Shown here: positions 19,692-32,468 of the stretch, piece after piece
How the letters are laid out: the number at the start of each line of letters is the position of its first letter
How positions within the stretch are numbered: position 1 is the first letter of the stretch
Assembly: GCF_026210795.1 (NCBI RefSeq)
Contig: NC_089451.1
Location: 3,208,001 to 3,272,000, forward strand
DNA from: Rhizophagus irregularis
Taxonomy: Eukaryota > Glomeromycota > Glomeromycetes > Glomerales > Glomeraceae
DNA length: 64,000 nucleotides
Reading direction: 5' to 3'
Position numbers and translations under genes: made by a program
Notes under the pieces: generated by a model
What the model was told of the DNA's origin: nothing
The model's input: the letters and a program-made list of their open reading frames with translations, nothing else
Database searches by the model: none

Positions 19692-20617
19692 ATGGAACTG
19701 AATGTTGAATATCCAGTTGTTCTCTTAATTGGAAAAACAGGCAAGCATTTGATTTTTATTTGTACTTTTTCTTATTCTTAATTAAAAAAAAAACATATTA
19801 GGTGTGGGAAAAAGCACTCTTGGAAATTTTCTTGTTGGGGCACTACAGGGTAATGAACTTTTCCCTACCTCTGCAAAAATGGTAGGTGTTATATTTTATA
19901 TCTGTCTGGAATTAACCGTACTTAAGAGTAAGGAACGATGGAAATTTAGGAAACTGTTACAAAAGTGTGTTCTGCAGGAATTATGTTAATCGACGACGTA
20001 CAATATAACATAGTTAACACACCTGGACTTTTTGACACTGAGCAAGGTTCAACTCCGATACTTGAAAAAATTTCCGAGGTTGTCAACAAATGTGCTCATG
20101 GGGTTAAGGCTATCCTTATTGTGTTCGGTATGCAATTTTTATGAGACAGAATCCTACTTTTTATAATTCCGTGGTTTTCATAATTAATCAAACTTTGAAC
20201 TTTATAGAAGCCCAAAGGTTTACTAATGAACAGAGGAATGTTTTAGATAAAATAAGAAAGTTTTTAGGAAAAGATGCAACCAATAACATTATTTTAGTTT
20301 TTTCAAAGGCAAATAGAGTACAGACTAATAATAAAAATGTAATGGAAAGAGATTGTGTCAGAACTGTTAGTTCTTTTATTCAAGTTATTGGAAACCGTTG
20401 GGGCATCTCTCCGAACCCTGACATTTTTCCGCCTGATGAAGAAACTTTTAGAGTACGACTAAGGGAAATCAAGGATTTGATCGTTAGTATACAGGGAGTT
20501 TATACCACCACTCAACTTGAGAAAGACCGGGAACTGATGAAGTTTATGGTGGCTACAGCCTTTACATTCATTACAGCCATTGTAACTTTTGGAATCCTTG
20601 ATGGTGGGGCTTTGTAG
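19692..20617 (+). CDS. AIG1/GIMAP-like P-loop GTPase, four exons
   Basis: Exon model: 19692-19740, 19802-19881, 19950-20127, 20208-20617; 717 bases, 238 residues. Intron 1 uses GC-AG (donor GGCAAGC), the other two GT-AG. G1 GKTGVGKST at residues 14-22, split by intron 1 in the Gly codon. The G2 region is ETVTKVCSAG, G3 reads NTPGLFD (Asn in place of the usual Asp), and the G4 region reads SKAN, a weak form of TKxD. The C-terminus has a hydrophobic stretch (FMVATAFTFITAIVTFGIL) likely to anchor it in a membrane. Family role in animals and plants is immunity and membrane trafficking; the role in fungi is unknown. The frame is intact across all exons. Confidence 0.82.
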
Positions 20618-20919
20618 TATCCATATTACCGCCACTTACATAGTAGGCGTACGGCTACTTTATGTTATTTTCAACGTGATATTATATATTTAATATCGAC
20701 GAATGTATAGAAGTGATATAATAGTTGTGAAGCAATCAACTATATAAGTATAATTTGAAGTAAATTTATAAATGACATATGTTGCTGTACAATTAAATAT
20801 ATGGTAAATATGTATTTTTTGTATAAATAATATATAATAAATGTATATTTTATAAGTAAAATTATTATGTTTCCCAGAAGTAAATATTTTCAACATTAAA
20901 GATCCAAGCTAATCACTTA

Positions 20920-22235
20920 AAAAAAAGAATGAAGAATGAACATTGGTAAAGTTCTGTTAAAATAAAAGAACTGTCAAACCCTTCTGAAAACTCACCAAAT
21001 CAAAGAAAATTTGTTGAGTTCAAGTTCCAACTAAAAATCCACGCTTGGACGTCTAAAAAAAGGAAAAGAACAAACCATTAGAAATGTTCCATTAAATCAG
21101 TTAAAGAAAAAAAACTTCAGTTTCCATACCAAAATCCCGCGTTTTCAAAGATTTGAAGTATCAGCCATCTAAAAAAAGTTCTGTTATAAAAATTCCCACC
21201 GAAATCCACATCCCAGATCTGACTAAAAATGAAAAAGATAAAATGTTAGATTCATTAAAATTAATAAAATTAAAAAATTTTGATTTCTTATCAAGAAGAA
21301 TCTTTAATTTTCTAACGTTCTGATAGTTAAGAAAAAATGCTCACTAAAATCCTCATTCAGAAATTTGATGAATAAGCAATCTAAAAAGGAGAAAAAAATG
21401 TTAATAAATGTTTTGTCAAAGAATAGTTCAAAAAAAAAAAATCTTCACCTTTACCGAATTTTTATGCATCCAAAGACTCAGTCATCTAAGAAAAAGAAAA
21501 ATTGAAATGTTAGTATATGTTTCGTTGAAATATATAGAAACGTAAGAACTGTCCGATTTCTCACCAAAATTTGACGAAACAAAGATAAACCCTAAAAAAG
21601 AAAGATTGGTATCAAAACAAAAACCTCACTTTCAAGAGTCACCGAAACCTCAAAAAAGAAGCACTGAAACCTAAAGAAGAAAACGATTGTTAGTAATGAA
21701 GACAAAGGATAAAATCAAACCTGCCAAATCTAAAAGGAAAAAAAAAAGTTAAAACCTACAAAAAAGAAAGGAGACATTAAATATCTACCTCCATTTTCAA
21801 AAGAATCAGCAAAACCTAAAAGAAAAAAACCAAAAAATAAACTGTTAATAAGTTAAAATAAAATTATTAAGAAAAAAAATTAAAATTACTTACCGAAATT
21901 TTATATCCAAGGATTTGAGAGAACGCCCTAAAAAACATAAAACGAACTGCTAGAAACCATTTGTTAAAAGGCGAAAAAAAAAATTTGAAAACATACACTT
22001 ACCAAAACCTAATACCTAGAGAAATCCGAAAAACTGTCTAAAAAAAAATGAAATGAAATAAACTGTTAGAAACTGTTTATTGAAAGATGGAAGAGTTAAA
22101 TGAAATAATCAAAAACTTATCAGAATGTAACTTCCAAAAAAAACCTGAAAGAACTATCTAAAAAAAAGAAAAGAAACGAACAGTTAGTAACCATTCGTTA
22201 AATTAAAAAAATGAAAAATAATTTTTACATTAATA
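20920..22235. repeat. Degenerate Lys/A-rich tandem repeat array
   Basis: Loosely periodic units of about 100-130 bases keep the order CATCTAAAAAAAG, a run like GTTAGAAACC, TTAAA..AAAAA, CTTACCGAAA or CACCAAAAT, then CCAAAGATTTGA. About a dozen badly decayed units can be followed by eye. They could be an old satellite or a decayed Lys-rich repeat gene. No open frame remains. Confidence 0.45.
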
Positions 22236-24422
22236 TAGAAATAGAGAATTATAAAAAAATTTTTATAATGGTATGACATTTATGATATATATTCACTTTT
22301 AGGATTACTTTATATAATATTTCAATTTTTAAATTTTTTTTAGCTAAGGAAATTTGAATTTACAACATAATATAATAAGTTATATATCTATTAAGTATTT
22401 AATTATACTTATAAATTATTATTTATCGCTAATGCGATTTGTCGCTAGTCCCGTTTGCCATGTGAATTATGTATGAATTTAATATGCTTTCATTAAACTT
22501 TTTTGGTTATCATCAATCAGTATTTCCCACGTTTGCTCGCCCTCTTTCATTTGAATTTTTTTATTTTTTATTTCTTTAATATTGAACGTAAAACCCATAA
22601 ATAATTTCATTTATTTTTTCCCTTTCACGTGAACCTACCTTATGGAAGAAGAATAATTCAAAAATATTCATCTTTCAGAATTTGCTCAAGGTATGTAATT
22701 AGGTGGAAAAATGTTGGCAGAATAATGTTGGTTTTAAAGTAGTGTTGGCTTTAGAGTGGTATTGGCTTTAATTGGAGTAGCTTAGGGTTAGGGTAAGGAG
22801 AATTGGTTAGGTTAGGTGCGTTATCTTTATAGTAGTGTTGGTTTAAAGTAGGTTTGGGGTTAAGGATGATTTCAAGTCATAATAGTAATCATTTCTAACC
22901 CTTCTTTTTATTTTATTACATTATTTATTGTAATGATGTTTGTAATGTCTAATAAAGATGAACATGTGCTATTATATTCAAAAAAGAAATTTCAATTATG
23001 GGAGATTGCGAAATTTTTATAAATGATTGGCCTAAATGACAAGAGTATCGACAATTGAGTCATTAAAGAGCATGTAGGTCGCGAGGTAGGAGTTGTCCAT
23101 CATTGTAAATATGTGTGTTTCACTAAAAGCGCTACTGTGAAAAAGATTGTCCATTTATTATTAATGTTCATGTTTAATCCTTAAAGGCTTTGTGATTATC
23201 AACAAGATTGTTGTTGAAATTGTTGTATCTGTTTGTTTTACATACATTGTCATTTTTTATATTGAACTTACTTATTAACTAGACAAATATAAGGAAATGT
23301 ATTAAATATAAGGAATGTATTAATAGGATACAACAATGTTAATAATTAATGTTAACAACTATATTTTAAACATTTTCCCCAGCTTCACGTGACCGTGAAA
23401 ATATTGTCACACCCCCGGCCGAGTTTCACTGTTTATATATATCTTAGGGAGTTTTTTTCGAGTAAGTAAAAATTATTCGTCACGCCCTTATTCGTCACTG
23501 TTTATTTTCGCGTGTTAGTGCATAACGTCAAACCCGAGCTTTTTTGATAGTGTACATAGCTGGGGGGAGTTGTTAAAAATATTTTAACTAATAAATCACA
23601 TGATTAATTCTCTAAACATGTGACATTTGAGGCTAGCGATGTATCACCATAGCGATAAAAAACAAAACCCCTTTTTTTATTTTATATTCTTAATGGAATA
23701 AATAAATTTAATATGATAAATATAAATAAGCATCAAATACATACTTTTTTTTAAAGTGATAAGTCACATTGAGTTTTGACAGTTAGAACTTTCTCCATTT
23801 TTCTTTCCAACGAATTTAGATCTTAGTAAACCTCTTTCTCTTGTTGACAGAAATCCAAAAATATCACTTCCAACCTTTTTTTCATTTTGAAATTCAAAAA
23901 TTCCAAAAATTTGATTTTCAATAAAATATCCTTTTTTTTTATTATATCACCTGATCTCTCAAAATAACTTCCCAAAAATAAAAATAATAAAAAATCCTAA
24001 ATATAATACAAGAAATCCAATCAGAAAATGAAAAAATTCACGTGACTTTCATCACTGGTGTCACAATTATTTTAATAAACATCTATTCGTCACGCAATAC
24101 TTGTGAGTTGTGAGTACGTAATTATACTGCGGCACGTACAATAATGATTCTTACCAAAATCAATAATGAAAGTTTATTGCATCAACAATCCTGGAAGACG
24201 GACAAGTTTAATTCAGTTTATGAAAATTAGGCAAAGTTGAAATAAATATGAATTTATAATAAAAGAATCTTAGTTTAAATCTTAGTTTACAGACATTATT
24301 AATGCCTGATACAATTTAATCTTATGTAAAATTATTAAATAAAAATGAGGATTTGTATCAGGGATTTACAAAAAAAAACATCACGACAAAAACATCACGA
24401 CAATACTTAATTCACGTTCATC
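22236..24422. other. Gene-free AT-rich stretch
   Basis: I see no ORF with coding character. It contains a short telomere-like TTAGGGTTAGGG at 22786-22797 inside a G/T-rich part (22700-22860), and one copy of a dispersed repeat at 23400-23525. The rest is homopolymer-rich AT DNA. Confidence 0.5.
23400..23525 (+). repeat. Dispersed repeat, copy 1 (inverted copy at 44020-44115)
   Basis: The segment with TTTTTTCGAGTAAGTAAAAA, TTATTCGTCACTGTTTATTT and CGTGTTAGTGCAT matches the reverse complement of 44020-44115 with few differences. The two copies are 20 kb apart in opposite orientation. A MITE or solo terminus is likely; termini are unclear. Confidence 0.65.
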
Positions 24423-25445
24423 TAGAGCTCCGCACGGGTCGGGTCGGGTCGGGTTACCTGGTTAACCCGAACCGAAATTTTTTTTCAGGTCAGGTCGGGT
24501 CGGGTAAACCGTTCTGACCCGACCTGACCCATTTGACCCGAAAGTATTCGGGTCACTTCGGGTAACTCAGGTTACCCGAAGTTTTATTATTAAATATTTC
24601 AATTAAAAAAACGTTTTGTAACATTTTTTTTTTATTAATTATACAAAAAACGTCAGGTTCGACGTTTTTAATTAAAAAAAAAAGATTTTTTAATTTTTAT
24701 TGAAAAAACGTCGGGTCCCGGCATTTTACTTTTGTTTTTATATATAAAAACGCCGAAACTATTTGTTTCGGCATTTTTTTTTCGATCTTAGATGCAAAAA
24801 CGCCAGAATCATTAGTTCCGGCGTTTTTCATTTTGATTTTACATGTAAAAACGCCGAAACTATTAGTTTCGGCGTTTTTTTTTTCAATTTTACATGTAAA
24901 AACGCCGAAACTGATAGTTTCGGCATTTTTTTTTCAATTTTACATGTAAAAACACCGGAATCATTAGTTCCGGCGTTTTTCATTTTTATTTTACATGTAA
25001 AAACGCCGAAACTATTAGTTTCGGCGTTTTTTTTTTCAATTTTACATGTAAAAACGCCGAAACTGATAGTTTCGGCATTTTTTTTCAATTTTACATGTAA
25101 AAACGCCGGAATCATTAGTTCCGGCGTTTTTCATTTTTATTTTACATGTAAAAACGCCGAAACTATTAGTTCCGGCATTTTTTTTTTTAATTTTACATGT
25201 AAAAACGCCGGAATCATTAGTTTCGGCGTTTTTCATTTTGATTTTACATGTAAAAACGCCGGAACTATTAGTTTCGGTGTTTTTAATTTATTTGACCCAA
25301 ATATATGTCGGGTCAACGGGTCGGGTCGGGTACCGACTAGCACTGACCTGACCCGTGTCAGGTCATGAATTTGATGACCTGACCTGAATATTTCGGGTCA
25401 ACCCGTCGGGTCACCCGATCTGTCAGGTCAGGTTGCGGAGCTCTA
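24423..25445. mobile_element. Non-autonomous hAT-like TIR element with 8-bp target duplication
   Basis: Ends are TAGAGCTCCGCA and TGCGGAGCTCTA, flanked by CGTTCATC at 24415-24422 and 25446-25453. A 10-bp duplication (ACGTTCATCT) with ends one base shorter is also possible, which would suggest Mutator instead. Both outer parts are built of GGGTCGGGTCGGG-like and GACCTGACC-like degenerate repeats. The core is a tandem palindrome array (see next entry). No protein is encoded; apparent ORFs are by-products of the repeats. Confidence 0.8.
24748..25290. repeat. Eleven ~51-bp tandem palindromes (AAAACGCCGAAAC ... GTTTCGGCGTTTT)
   Basis: Units begin with CGCC near 24751, 24801, 24852, 24903, 24953 (CACC), 25004, 25055, 25104, 25155, 25206 and 25257. 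Each is a ~30-base inverted repeat around CTATTAG or CATTAG, spaced by TTTTACATGT linkers. Two unit types (GCCGAAAC and GCCGGAAT) alternate, pointing to growth by duplication of larger blocks. Each unit could form a hairpin. Confidence 0.9.
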
Positions 25446-25453
25446 CGTTCATC

Positions 25454-26199
25454 TTAAAAGGATTTGTACAGAGTAGATAATTAAGTTGATAAAGAATCAA
25501 ATATATTATTGTTTTATTGTATAGTTTCTTATACTAAATTTTACTTAAATAGCGTCTGAAATAAAAAAAGATTAATTAATTAGATAAAATTTATAAAACA
25601 TCCCACAATACAACGTAATAATAAATAGATAAACTTTATAGCAACTTATTAAAAACACTTTCTCCTTTTTCTTTCTATTTCTAAAGCTATAATATAAAAA
25701 TTTGATTATTAATGAGTTAATAGACTTAATAAAAAAAATTTATATAAATTGAGTATTTTCATATAAATGTATAATGTAGTGTCTTAAAATACCATTTTAC
25801 TGCTTCCCAGAAGGCCTGAGAATACTTTGGTTAGTGTAGAGTAAAAATACTGGTCTATTTTTGGCTAAACTTTGACAAACTCGAAATATTAACAAAAACA
25901 CAGTAGTGTGAGAAATTTTTTGTTTGTGTTATGTGATCGACAACCATTTGAATAAAAGAAAATTTGAATGGTTGAATGTTACAATGCCGATTGAATTTCT
26001 CACTTGTAGATGATATCCTCATTTATTTCATTTATTTTATGACATGCAATTTTTTAAATAAAAAAAAATATGGTAATAAAACAAACAAAAGTAAGTCGTA
26101 CAAAATTATGATATGCAATTTATAAAATAAGTGAGTCCTTAATTCCTTTTTTTTTTTTATACTTTTTTTTAACTATACAGTCTTCGGCGAAAAATAAAG
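25454..26199. other. Gene-free AT-rich spacer
   Basis: No supported gene. The last ~60 bases before 26200 are similar to those upstream of the paralog at 34938 (ACTTTTTT...TCTTCGGCGAAAAATAAAG), so they probably hold the promoter and leader of the RING/TPR gene. Confidence 0.5.
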
Positions 26200-29100
26200 A
26201 TGGAAGAAAATTCAAACCAGGTTAATAAAATTTTCCTTTTATTAATATTGACTATTTTAATGAATTAAGACTATTATTAATAAGCTTATTTTATATTACA
26301 ACTATATGAAGAGTGGTAGTTCATCGTCTGTTAATAGTTCCGCAGAGTTCAAAGCACCTCTGCTTGAAAACATATCCAATAATTGTATCCTTCTCGAGTT
26401 AGAACAAGATGGGTTTAATACACCTGATGAAAAGGCAGAAGAACTTATTAAAAATATACCAAAACTAAAATATTTATTCGCTCTTAAATTACTTTTTGAA
26501 AACCCATTTAACCAATTTTCGGATGAAGTTCTTCGAAATTCTTTGGTTACATTAGCAGATCCAACTCCTTTTGATTATTATGGAAAACAGAGTGTGGTCA
26601 GACTAGAGTTACATATTCGTACCTGGGTTGCTGTATTGGAAAAGATTTGCGTAACACCAATGCGCTTAAGTAAAGAACTTCGAGATAAAGTTTATAGCTC
26701 TTTAGCAAAATTTGCAGAAATTCATAAAAAAACAACTCAAGTAATGCAAGAAGGAATTGATAATAATTTTAGATCTGGATTTAATCAATTCAATCAACTA
26801 CAGGATAATAAAGAAGTTGGAGGCATTATGAAAAAACGGAATTATAATATTGACTTCTTATTAATTCATTTACGAGATACATTACATAGTTTACGTGATG
26901 ATGAGACTTGGTTTCAAGAAATTATACGAAGAACCAAGGAATTACTTAAGGCTGTATTAAATATTACACCAGGAGTCTTATCAAAAGTAGCATCTGGAGT
27001 TGATCTTCCAAATGATAATTGTTCGATCTTATCAATGCTCACTCAATTACGTAAAGGATTAAAATTTAAATATCCGGTAGCATCTTATTATGTAGATTGG
27101 AGAATCATGTTGATAATTCAACATAATTTATTCAATTGGTCTAGTAATACTGAAAATATAATTAGTATAAAATTTCAAGAAATGGTATTAATGGAATATT
27201 TTTGGAGTTATTTAGAAAAAGAACGGAGTAATGTTGCTTTAAATTCTATTTTAGATTCTCAATCAAAATTTGATGAAATATCAAATAAACTTGTTAAAGT
27301 TTTTAAAAATACTGGAAATTTCATTAATGATCTTGTTGAAAATGAACCTCTTGCTTTACCACATACTTTATGGTTTGGAATATTAGATCTTGCACAAAAC
27401 CTTATTCACATATCCACTCGAAAATCTACACATGGTCTTTGTTATTATTTAGCAATTGAATCACTTAATAGAGCTCCAAACAGTTTCATTCAATTTAAAG
27501 CAATCGAAATATTATTTCATTTACATAATATTAATAATCAAATGTTTTCAATTATTGAAATTGACTTTGATCAATACATTCAAAAATTAAATGAAACAGA
27601 TTCAACAACAGATGTCTCAGAAAAAGAAAAATTCAAAAATTTGTTAATGTTTGTTAGAAAAAAGTGTGCTGATGATTTTAATCCATTAAATTGTAATATT
27701 GAAAAAAGAAACAGAAGAGGAAAAGGAAAAGAAATTTTAGAAATGATTGCAAATGAAATGACATGCCCAATTGATAATGAACCAACAGATCAATTATGTG
27801 TTTTAAAATGTCAACATATATTATCATTTAATAATTTAATAAAATTGAAACAAAAAAATTGCCCTAAATGTCGAGAAAATTTTGAAGATAATGATATTAG
27901 ATATTTACCACTAAATGTTATTTACAAATATTTATATCCACAATTTTTTGAAGCTGGACATATTTTAACTTCATTTGAAATAGAAAATTTAACTAATAAC
28001 CAATATGATAGTGATTCAGATAATTCAGAAGTTGACCTTATATTAACTAAGAAAAAGAAAATTCTAAAAGCAGTTAAGTTAAATCCAAATATATCATTAC
28101 AATCAATATTTCAAATTGGGAATCCAAAAAAACAACATCCAACATATCAAAATGCTATGAAAGAATTAAAAGAAAAGAATTATAACAATGCTGAGCATTG
28201 GTGTAAACAATTCCTTAAAACTTTTCCAGAAAGCTATTCCATAAGATGTATTTTAGCTTATATCTATAGATGTTGTGATGATTATGAGAAAGCATATTTA
28301 CATTTAAATGAAGCAATTAATTTGAAAGAAAAAAGACCTATTGCTTGGTATATTCGTGGAAAAATTCGATTTAAACAAGGCAATTATAATGATGCAGATA
28401 AAGATTTAACAACTTCAATATATTATAAAGCTAAAATAAATAATATATATACGATACTTGGAATTATTTATCACGATATTTTTAATTATGAATATGCTTT
28501 AAAACATTTTAAAATTGCATTAAAAAATGATCCAAATAATTATTTATGTCTTAAGTATTGTGCTTGTATTTATGAAAAGCAAGGAAAGTTCTCAGATACT
28601 TTAAAAAAGTTAAAAAATTTACTTAGTATAAATGAGAAAGATTCGTTAATTTTATGTTATTATGGAGAAATTTTAAGTGAAATAGAAAAGTATGATGATG
28701 CTATAACATATTTTACAAAGGCATATCTAATAGATCCAGAAAATGTTCATAATTTAACTAAGAGAGCTATTATATATTATATACTTCAGAAGTATGATAA
28801 AGCTTTATTGGATTTTAATAATGTAATACAATTGGATAATTCAAATATTTTAGCATATTATTGTAAAGGATTAGTATACTATATAATGGAAGATAATAGT
28901 AATTCTATGGTAGCATTTAAAAAATGCATTGAATTGGATCCTAATGATGATTTAGAAAAAATGTATTTGGAAGATTCAAGCTATTATCTTTCTCAAATTT
29001 CTAATGTTGATTATAATTTAAAGTGTTTGCCAAATTATCATGATCTTATTGCTAAAATTAACCAATCTACTAATATTTATAATGATAAATCATTACTTTT

Positions 29101-30202
29101 TATGAGGTGCAAAATATATTGAAATAAAAGATTATCATAAGGCAAAATTAGATTTAAATAGATTATTTGAGTTGAATGATGATATATCATTTGTTTATTT
29201 ATTACAAAAATATTCAGATTTTTGGTCATGCTTGTGTAAACCATATTTTCTTAATGATTTGGTTCAACTTAAAATTACTAATAATTTTAAGCTTTATATG
29301 TATAGGGGTAAGTACATTTAAATTTAATATTCTGCAAATTCTGCAAATTAATTACTACATTCTAACATAGTAAATTATTTGCAGCACAAGGGGTTTATTT
29401 TATGTCTAATCTTATGAATTTCGGTCATAATTATCAATTTCGAGAAAGTTATTTAGATAGGTAAATATATTTATAATATTATTTGCAATTTAAATAATCA
29501 TATATAAAATTAATAATTTTAAAAATCTGTTTGTCAAGGCGCACATTATCTTTTGAAGACAATCATTTAAGCTTACTTACATTTCCTATTACTGGTATTT
29601 TTTTCCTCGAAGATGATTTCTACTATCATATAATTTGGAAAATAAATATCAAAAAAATAATTTCACCAGATTGTTATATTAAATTTAAAGTTATAACAAA
29701 TCCAGTAAGTGTAATTAATAGTAAATATTTGTTTTGTTTAATTTTAGTTAACAACAATTAATGTGAATAATTCTATAATTTCATATTAAGACTTACATGA
29801 ATACAGAATATATATTAAAATATAAGGATATATTAAAACTTGAGGGATTAGGTTGGATTTCGTATATGTCATTTCGCTCTATGAATTTAAAAATCTATAA
29901 ATTAAAGCATCTTACAATTGAAACAAAAAAGGATTCTATTGACATGGTATGCAATTTTATTTTCATCCTTTCGATATATACAATATATGATTATAACATT
30001 ATCATTCCTTTATTTACTATAGCAAATAGAATATTTCAGAATTACTCCCAATCGTCGTAAAGAACAAATTTATTTTCCCAAAATAGTTCATTTATTACCA
30101 TTTTACATGAATAATATTCCAGAATCTTTTAAAGACAAGTATTTTTTTAGAAAAGAAACAGAAAATTTGCTTGAATTAAAAGACATTATTAATAATCTAT
30201 AA
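26200..30202 (+). pseudogene. RING-like/TPR protein gene A, six exons, one 2-base deletion
   Basis: Exon model: 26200-26220, 26312-29307, 29385-29460, 29539-29704, 29791-29946, 30023-30202; all phases agree and introns are GT-AG. Roughly 1130 residues. A helical N-terminal region of about 450 residues is followed by a RING- or U-box-like motif near 27760-27880 (CPIDNEPTDQLCVLKCQH, then CPKCRE; the second Cys of a classic CPIC is Asp), then 8 or more TPRs (for example HLNEAINLKEKRPIAWYIRGK) and a C-terminal domain in small exons. At about 29117 two bases of a TA run are missing relative to paralog B, giving TGA; the downstream exons stay readable. If real, the product is truncated after the TPRs. 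Likely an E3-ligase-like adaptor; substrate unknown. Sequencing error is possible. Confidence 0.75.
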
Positions 30203-31702
30203 ATTATATATGTATCTCATCTCTGTATATTAAAAAAGGGAGGTTTAATTTATTTATTTTATATTATAGTACATTTAACAGGCAACAAGGTTAAAGGCTA
30301 AGCATTGAAAATACGTGCTCATAATTAGTTTAGTAGTATAAAAGATTCTTATATGGTATAATCTTCAAAATATATTTATTGACGCTTGAATTCCTTTTTT
30401 TTATAAATATTCATGATCATCTTAAATTTATATAAATTTTCATTTTAAATTTTATTAAATTAAAGCAAACTAACTTTTTAACATTAAATTACCATACGGG
30501 TGAGAAATGTAGTTGAAATGGGTTTTTTATTAATTTAAGTCTCGCAAAAATTTCCGCAAATTAAGATTAATTATTATACAAGGGAATGGGAATCGACCAT
30601 TGTAAGTCCTTAGTAATTGGAAGTATATCCGTGACAGAGATCAAAAAATTAAGAATCAAATTTTAATTGGTGAAAATCACGTGAGGAATAGTAAAACACC
30701 CGTGACTTCAAATTTTAGTACTATCGCTGGACAATTAGTAAATACTGTAAATTATCACCTGGCTACTAATTGGTATTTAGGATTTTTTCCGCCAGTTATA
30801 AACTGGCAGACCAATTAGTATATCCAGGATGATAAAAAAGTTATTTACTGATCTAGTTTAGTATATAAATGGGTCATCATCCTTCAGATGATAACCCATT
30901 TATATACTACTAGATTAGTAAATAACTAATGCATATATGTACTGTATACTTTTCATTCAATGCATAAAGTATTTTATGTGTTATTAATAATTATAATCTT
31001 CCGGGCAATTAAGGCTTTAAGGGACATAATTTAAAACATTTTAAAACAGTTTTTTTGACATTCTCATTCCCTTTGTCGTAATGGAAATTGCGTTTGATCA
31101 TGTTTTTAAGATCTAGTAAAATTTGTTTTTAATTAAAGAAAAAATTTTTTTCCGAAAAAATCAAAAAAAAATTAATTTGGTCAAAAATAAATTATAAAAG
31201 AAACTTCCAGTATTGAAATAAAGCCAAAATAAAAATTGATTAAAAAATAATTTTTTTCGATATTGAAAAAATAAAACCAAAAAATTTTTTGGTTTTAAAA
31301 GAAAGTTTGAAAAAAAATAATTATTTATTTTTTCAGATTGAACTTAATAAGAAAGATCAAACTTTTTTATTTATTAATGACGTTCAATTAATGGGTTGGC
31401 TGAGTCACTGACGGTAGATTTTTTTCTACGGTATATTTTGTGACCGAGATCAACAAATTTTCAATAAGATAAAAAAAGTCATGATGATTAAGACGTAGAT
31501 AACGATAACAACCCATTTTGTTATAGCAAACAGAGCAAACAGATAATATTTGAAAAAGATTTACATTATTTGATAAAAAAAATTTACATCTTAGGAGAGG
31601 GAATATTTTTAATAAAAAGCGACTTTGGTAGTAATTTATAATTTGTTATTTTATTTTTAACTTTATTTGATGGCTCATTTGAATGTATATTTTTTATAGA
31701 AG
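30203..31702. other. Gene-free AT-rich spacer
   Basis: No supported gene. It carries a palindromic MITE at 30841-30925. Several short inverted segments lie around 30740-30830 (CTACTAATTGG / CCAATTAGTA). The rest is low-complexity AT DNA. Confidence 0.5.
30841..30925. mobile_element. 85-bp palindromic MITE, copy 1
   Basis: TTATTTACTGATCTAG at the left end pairs with CTAGATTAGTAAATAA at the right end. The interior (AGTATATAAATGGGTCATCA) folds back on itself. A second copy lies in opposite orientation at 32384-32468, so this is a mobile family and not a local hairpin. Confidence 0.8.
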
Positions 31703-32190
31703 TAGGGATGGCAAGGGTCAGTTCGGTTCGGTTTCTGCAGTTTTCAACCAAAACTGAACCGACCGCAAAACTGACCGATAAAACTGAACTACAAAACCAA
31801 TTGCAAAAATACTGCAAAATCGAATAAAATAATGCCATAAAGTATCAACTATAATTTTTTGAATAATATTCTTTAATTTACGTAATTCTTTTACAACAAT
31901 AACGCCGACGTTGTGATTTTTCAGAGAAACGAAAAATCACGTGATCAACGCGTAAATTCGATAATTTCAAAAATGAGAATATTATACATAAAATGGTATT
32001 CTCAATAAACAAAATCATTTTTTTTTTTGGAATATATTAAAAATTTACAATTAACCGATCGGTTTTTTGATCGGTTTTTTTTATATATAAAACTGACGGT
32101 TAACCGGTCGGTCTTGGACTGAAACTGAACCGATAACCGAACTGGTAAAACCGGTTATGATCGGTTATAACCGAACTTTTGGCATCCCTA
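31703..32190. mobile_element. hAT-type MITE, 488 bp, TSD TATAGAAG
   Basis: Ends TAGGGATGGCAA and TTGGCATCCCTA; perfect 8-bp duplication TATAGAAG at 31695-31702 and 32191-32198. The outer parts have GGTTCGGTT and ACCGAACC-like degenerate repeats. The middle is AT-rich with a palindromic ACCGATCGGTTTTTTGATCGG segment. Same terminal family as 47008-47579 and 61686-62100. Confidence 0.92.
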
Positions 32191-32383
32191 TATAGAAGTA
32201 AAGTCTGTTGATTCGTAGATTACTAATTTATAATGTTATAAAAATTGTAAAAAAAAAAATCCATTTATTTTTTTATCTTAGGTTTAAAAAAAGAAATGTT
32301 ATAAGGATTAAAGAATTTTACTCAAACAATTATGAGAAGACGTGTCGTATTTGTAAATAAAGAGATTTGTATTTATGTATTAG

Positions 32384-32468
32384 TCATTTACTGATCTAGT
32401 AGTATATAAATGGGTTATCATCCGAAGGATGATGACCCATTTATATACTAAACTAGATCAGTAAATAA
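32384..32468. mobile_element. 85-bp palindromic MITE, copy 2
   Basis: The reverse complement matches 30841-30925 except for a few bases. Ends TCATTTACTGATCTAG and CTAGATCAGTAAATAA. Confidence 0.8.

Noticed and set aside
22786-22797. Interstitial telomere (TTAGGGTTAGGG)
   Set aside because: Only two units in a G/T-rich patch; too short to claim a telomere fusion or healing site.
24763-25368. Open frames on both strands with repeated HVKTPK / FTCKNAE peptides
   Set aside because: They come from the 51-bp tandem palindromes, which read open on both strands. No start context, domain or codon bias supports a protein.
24423-25445. CRISPR-like array
   Set aside because: Regular spacing is due to palindromic units separated by near-identical linkers, not unique spacers, and this is eukaryotic DNA without cas genes.
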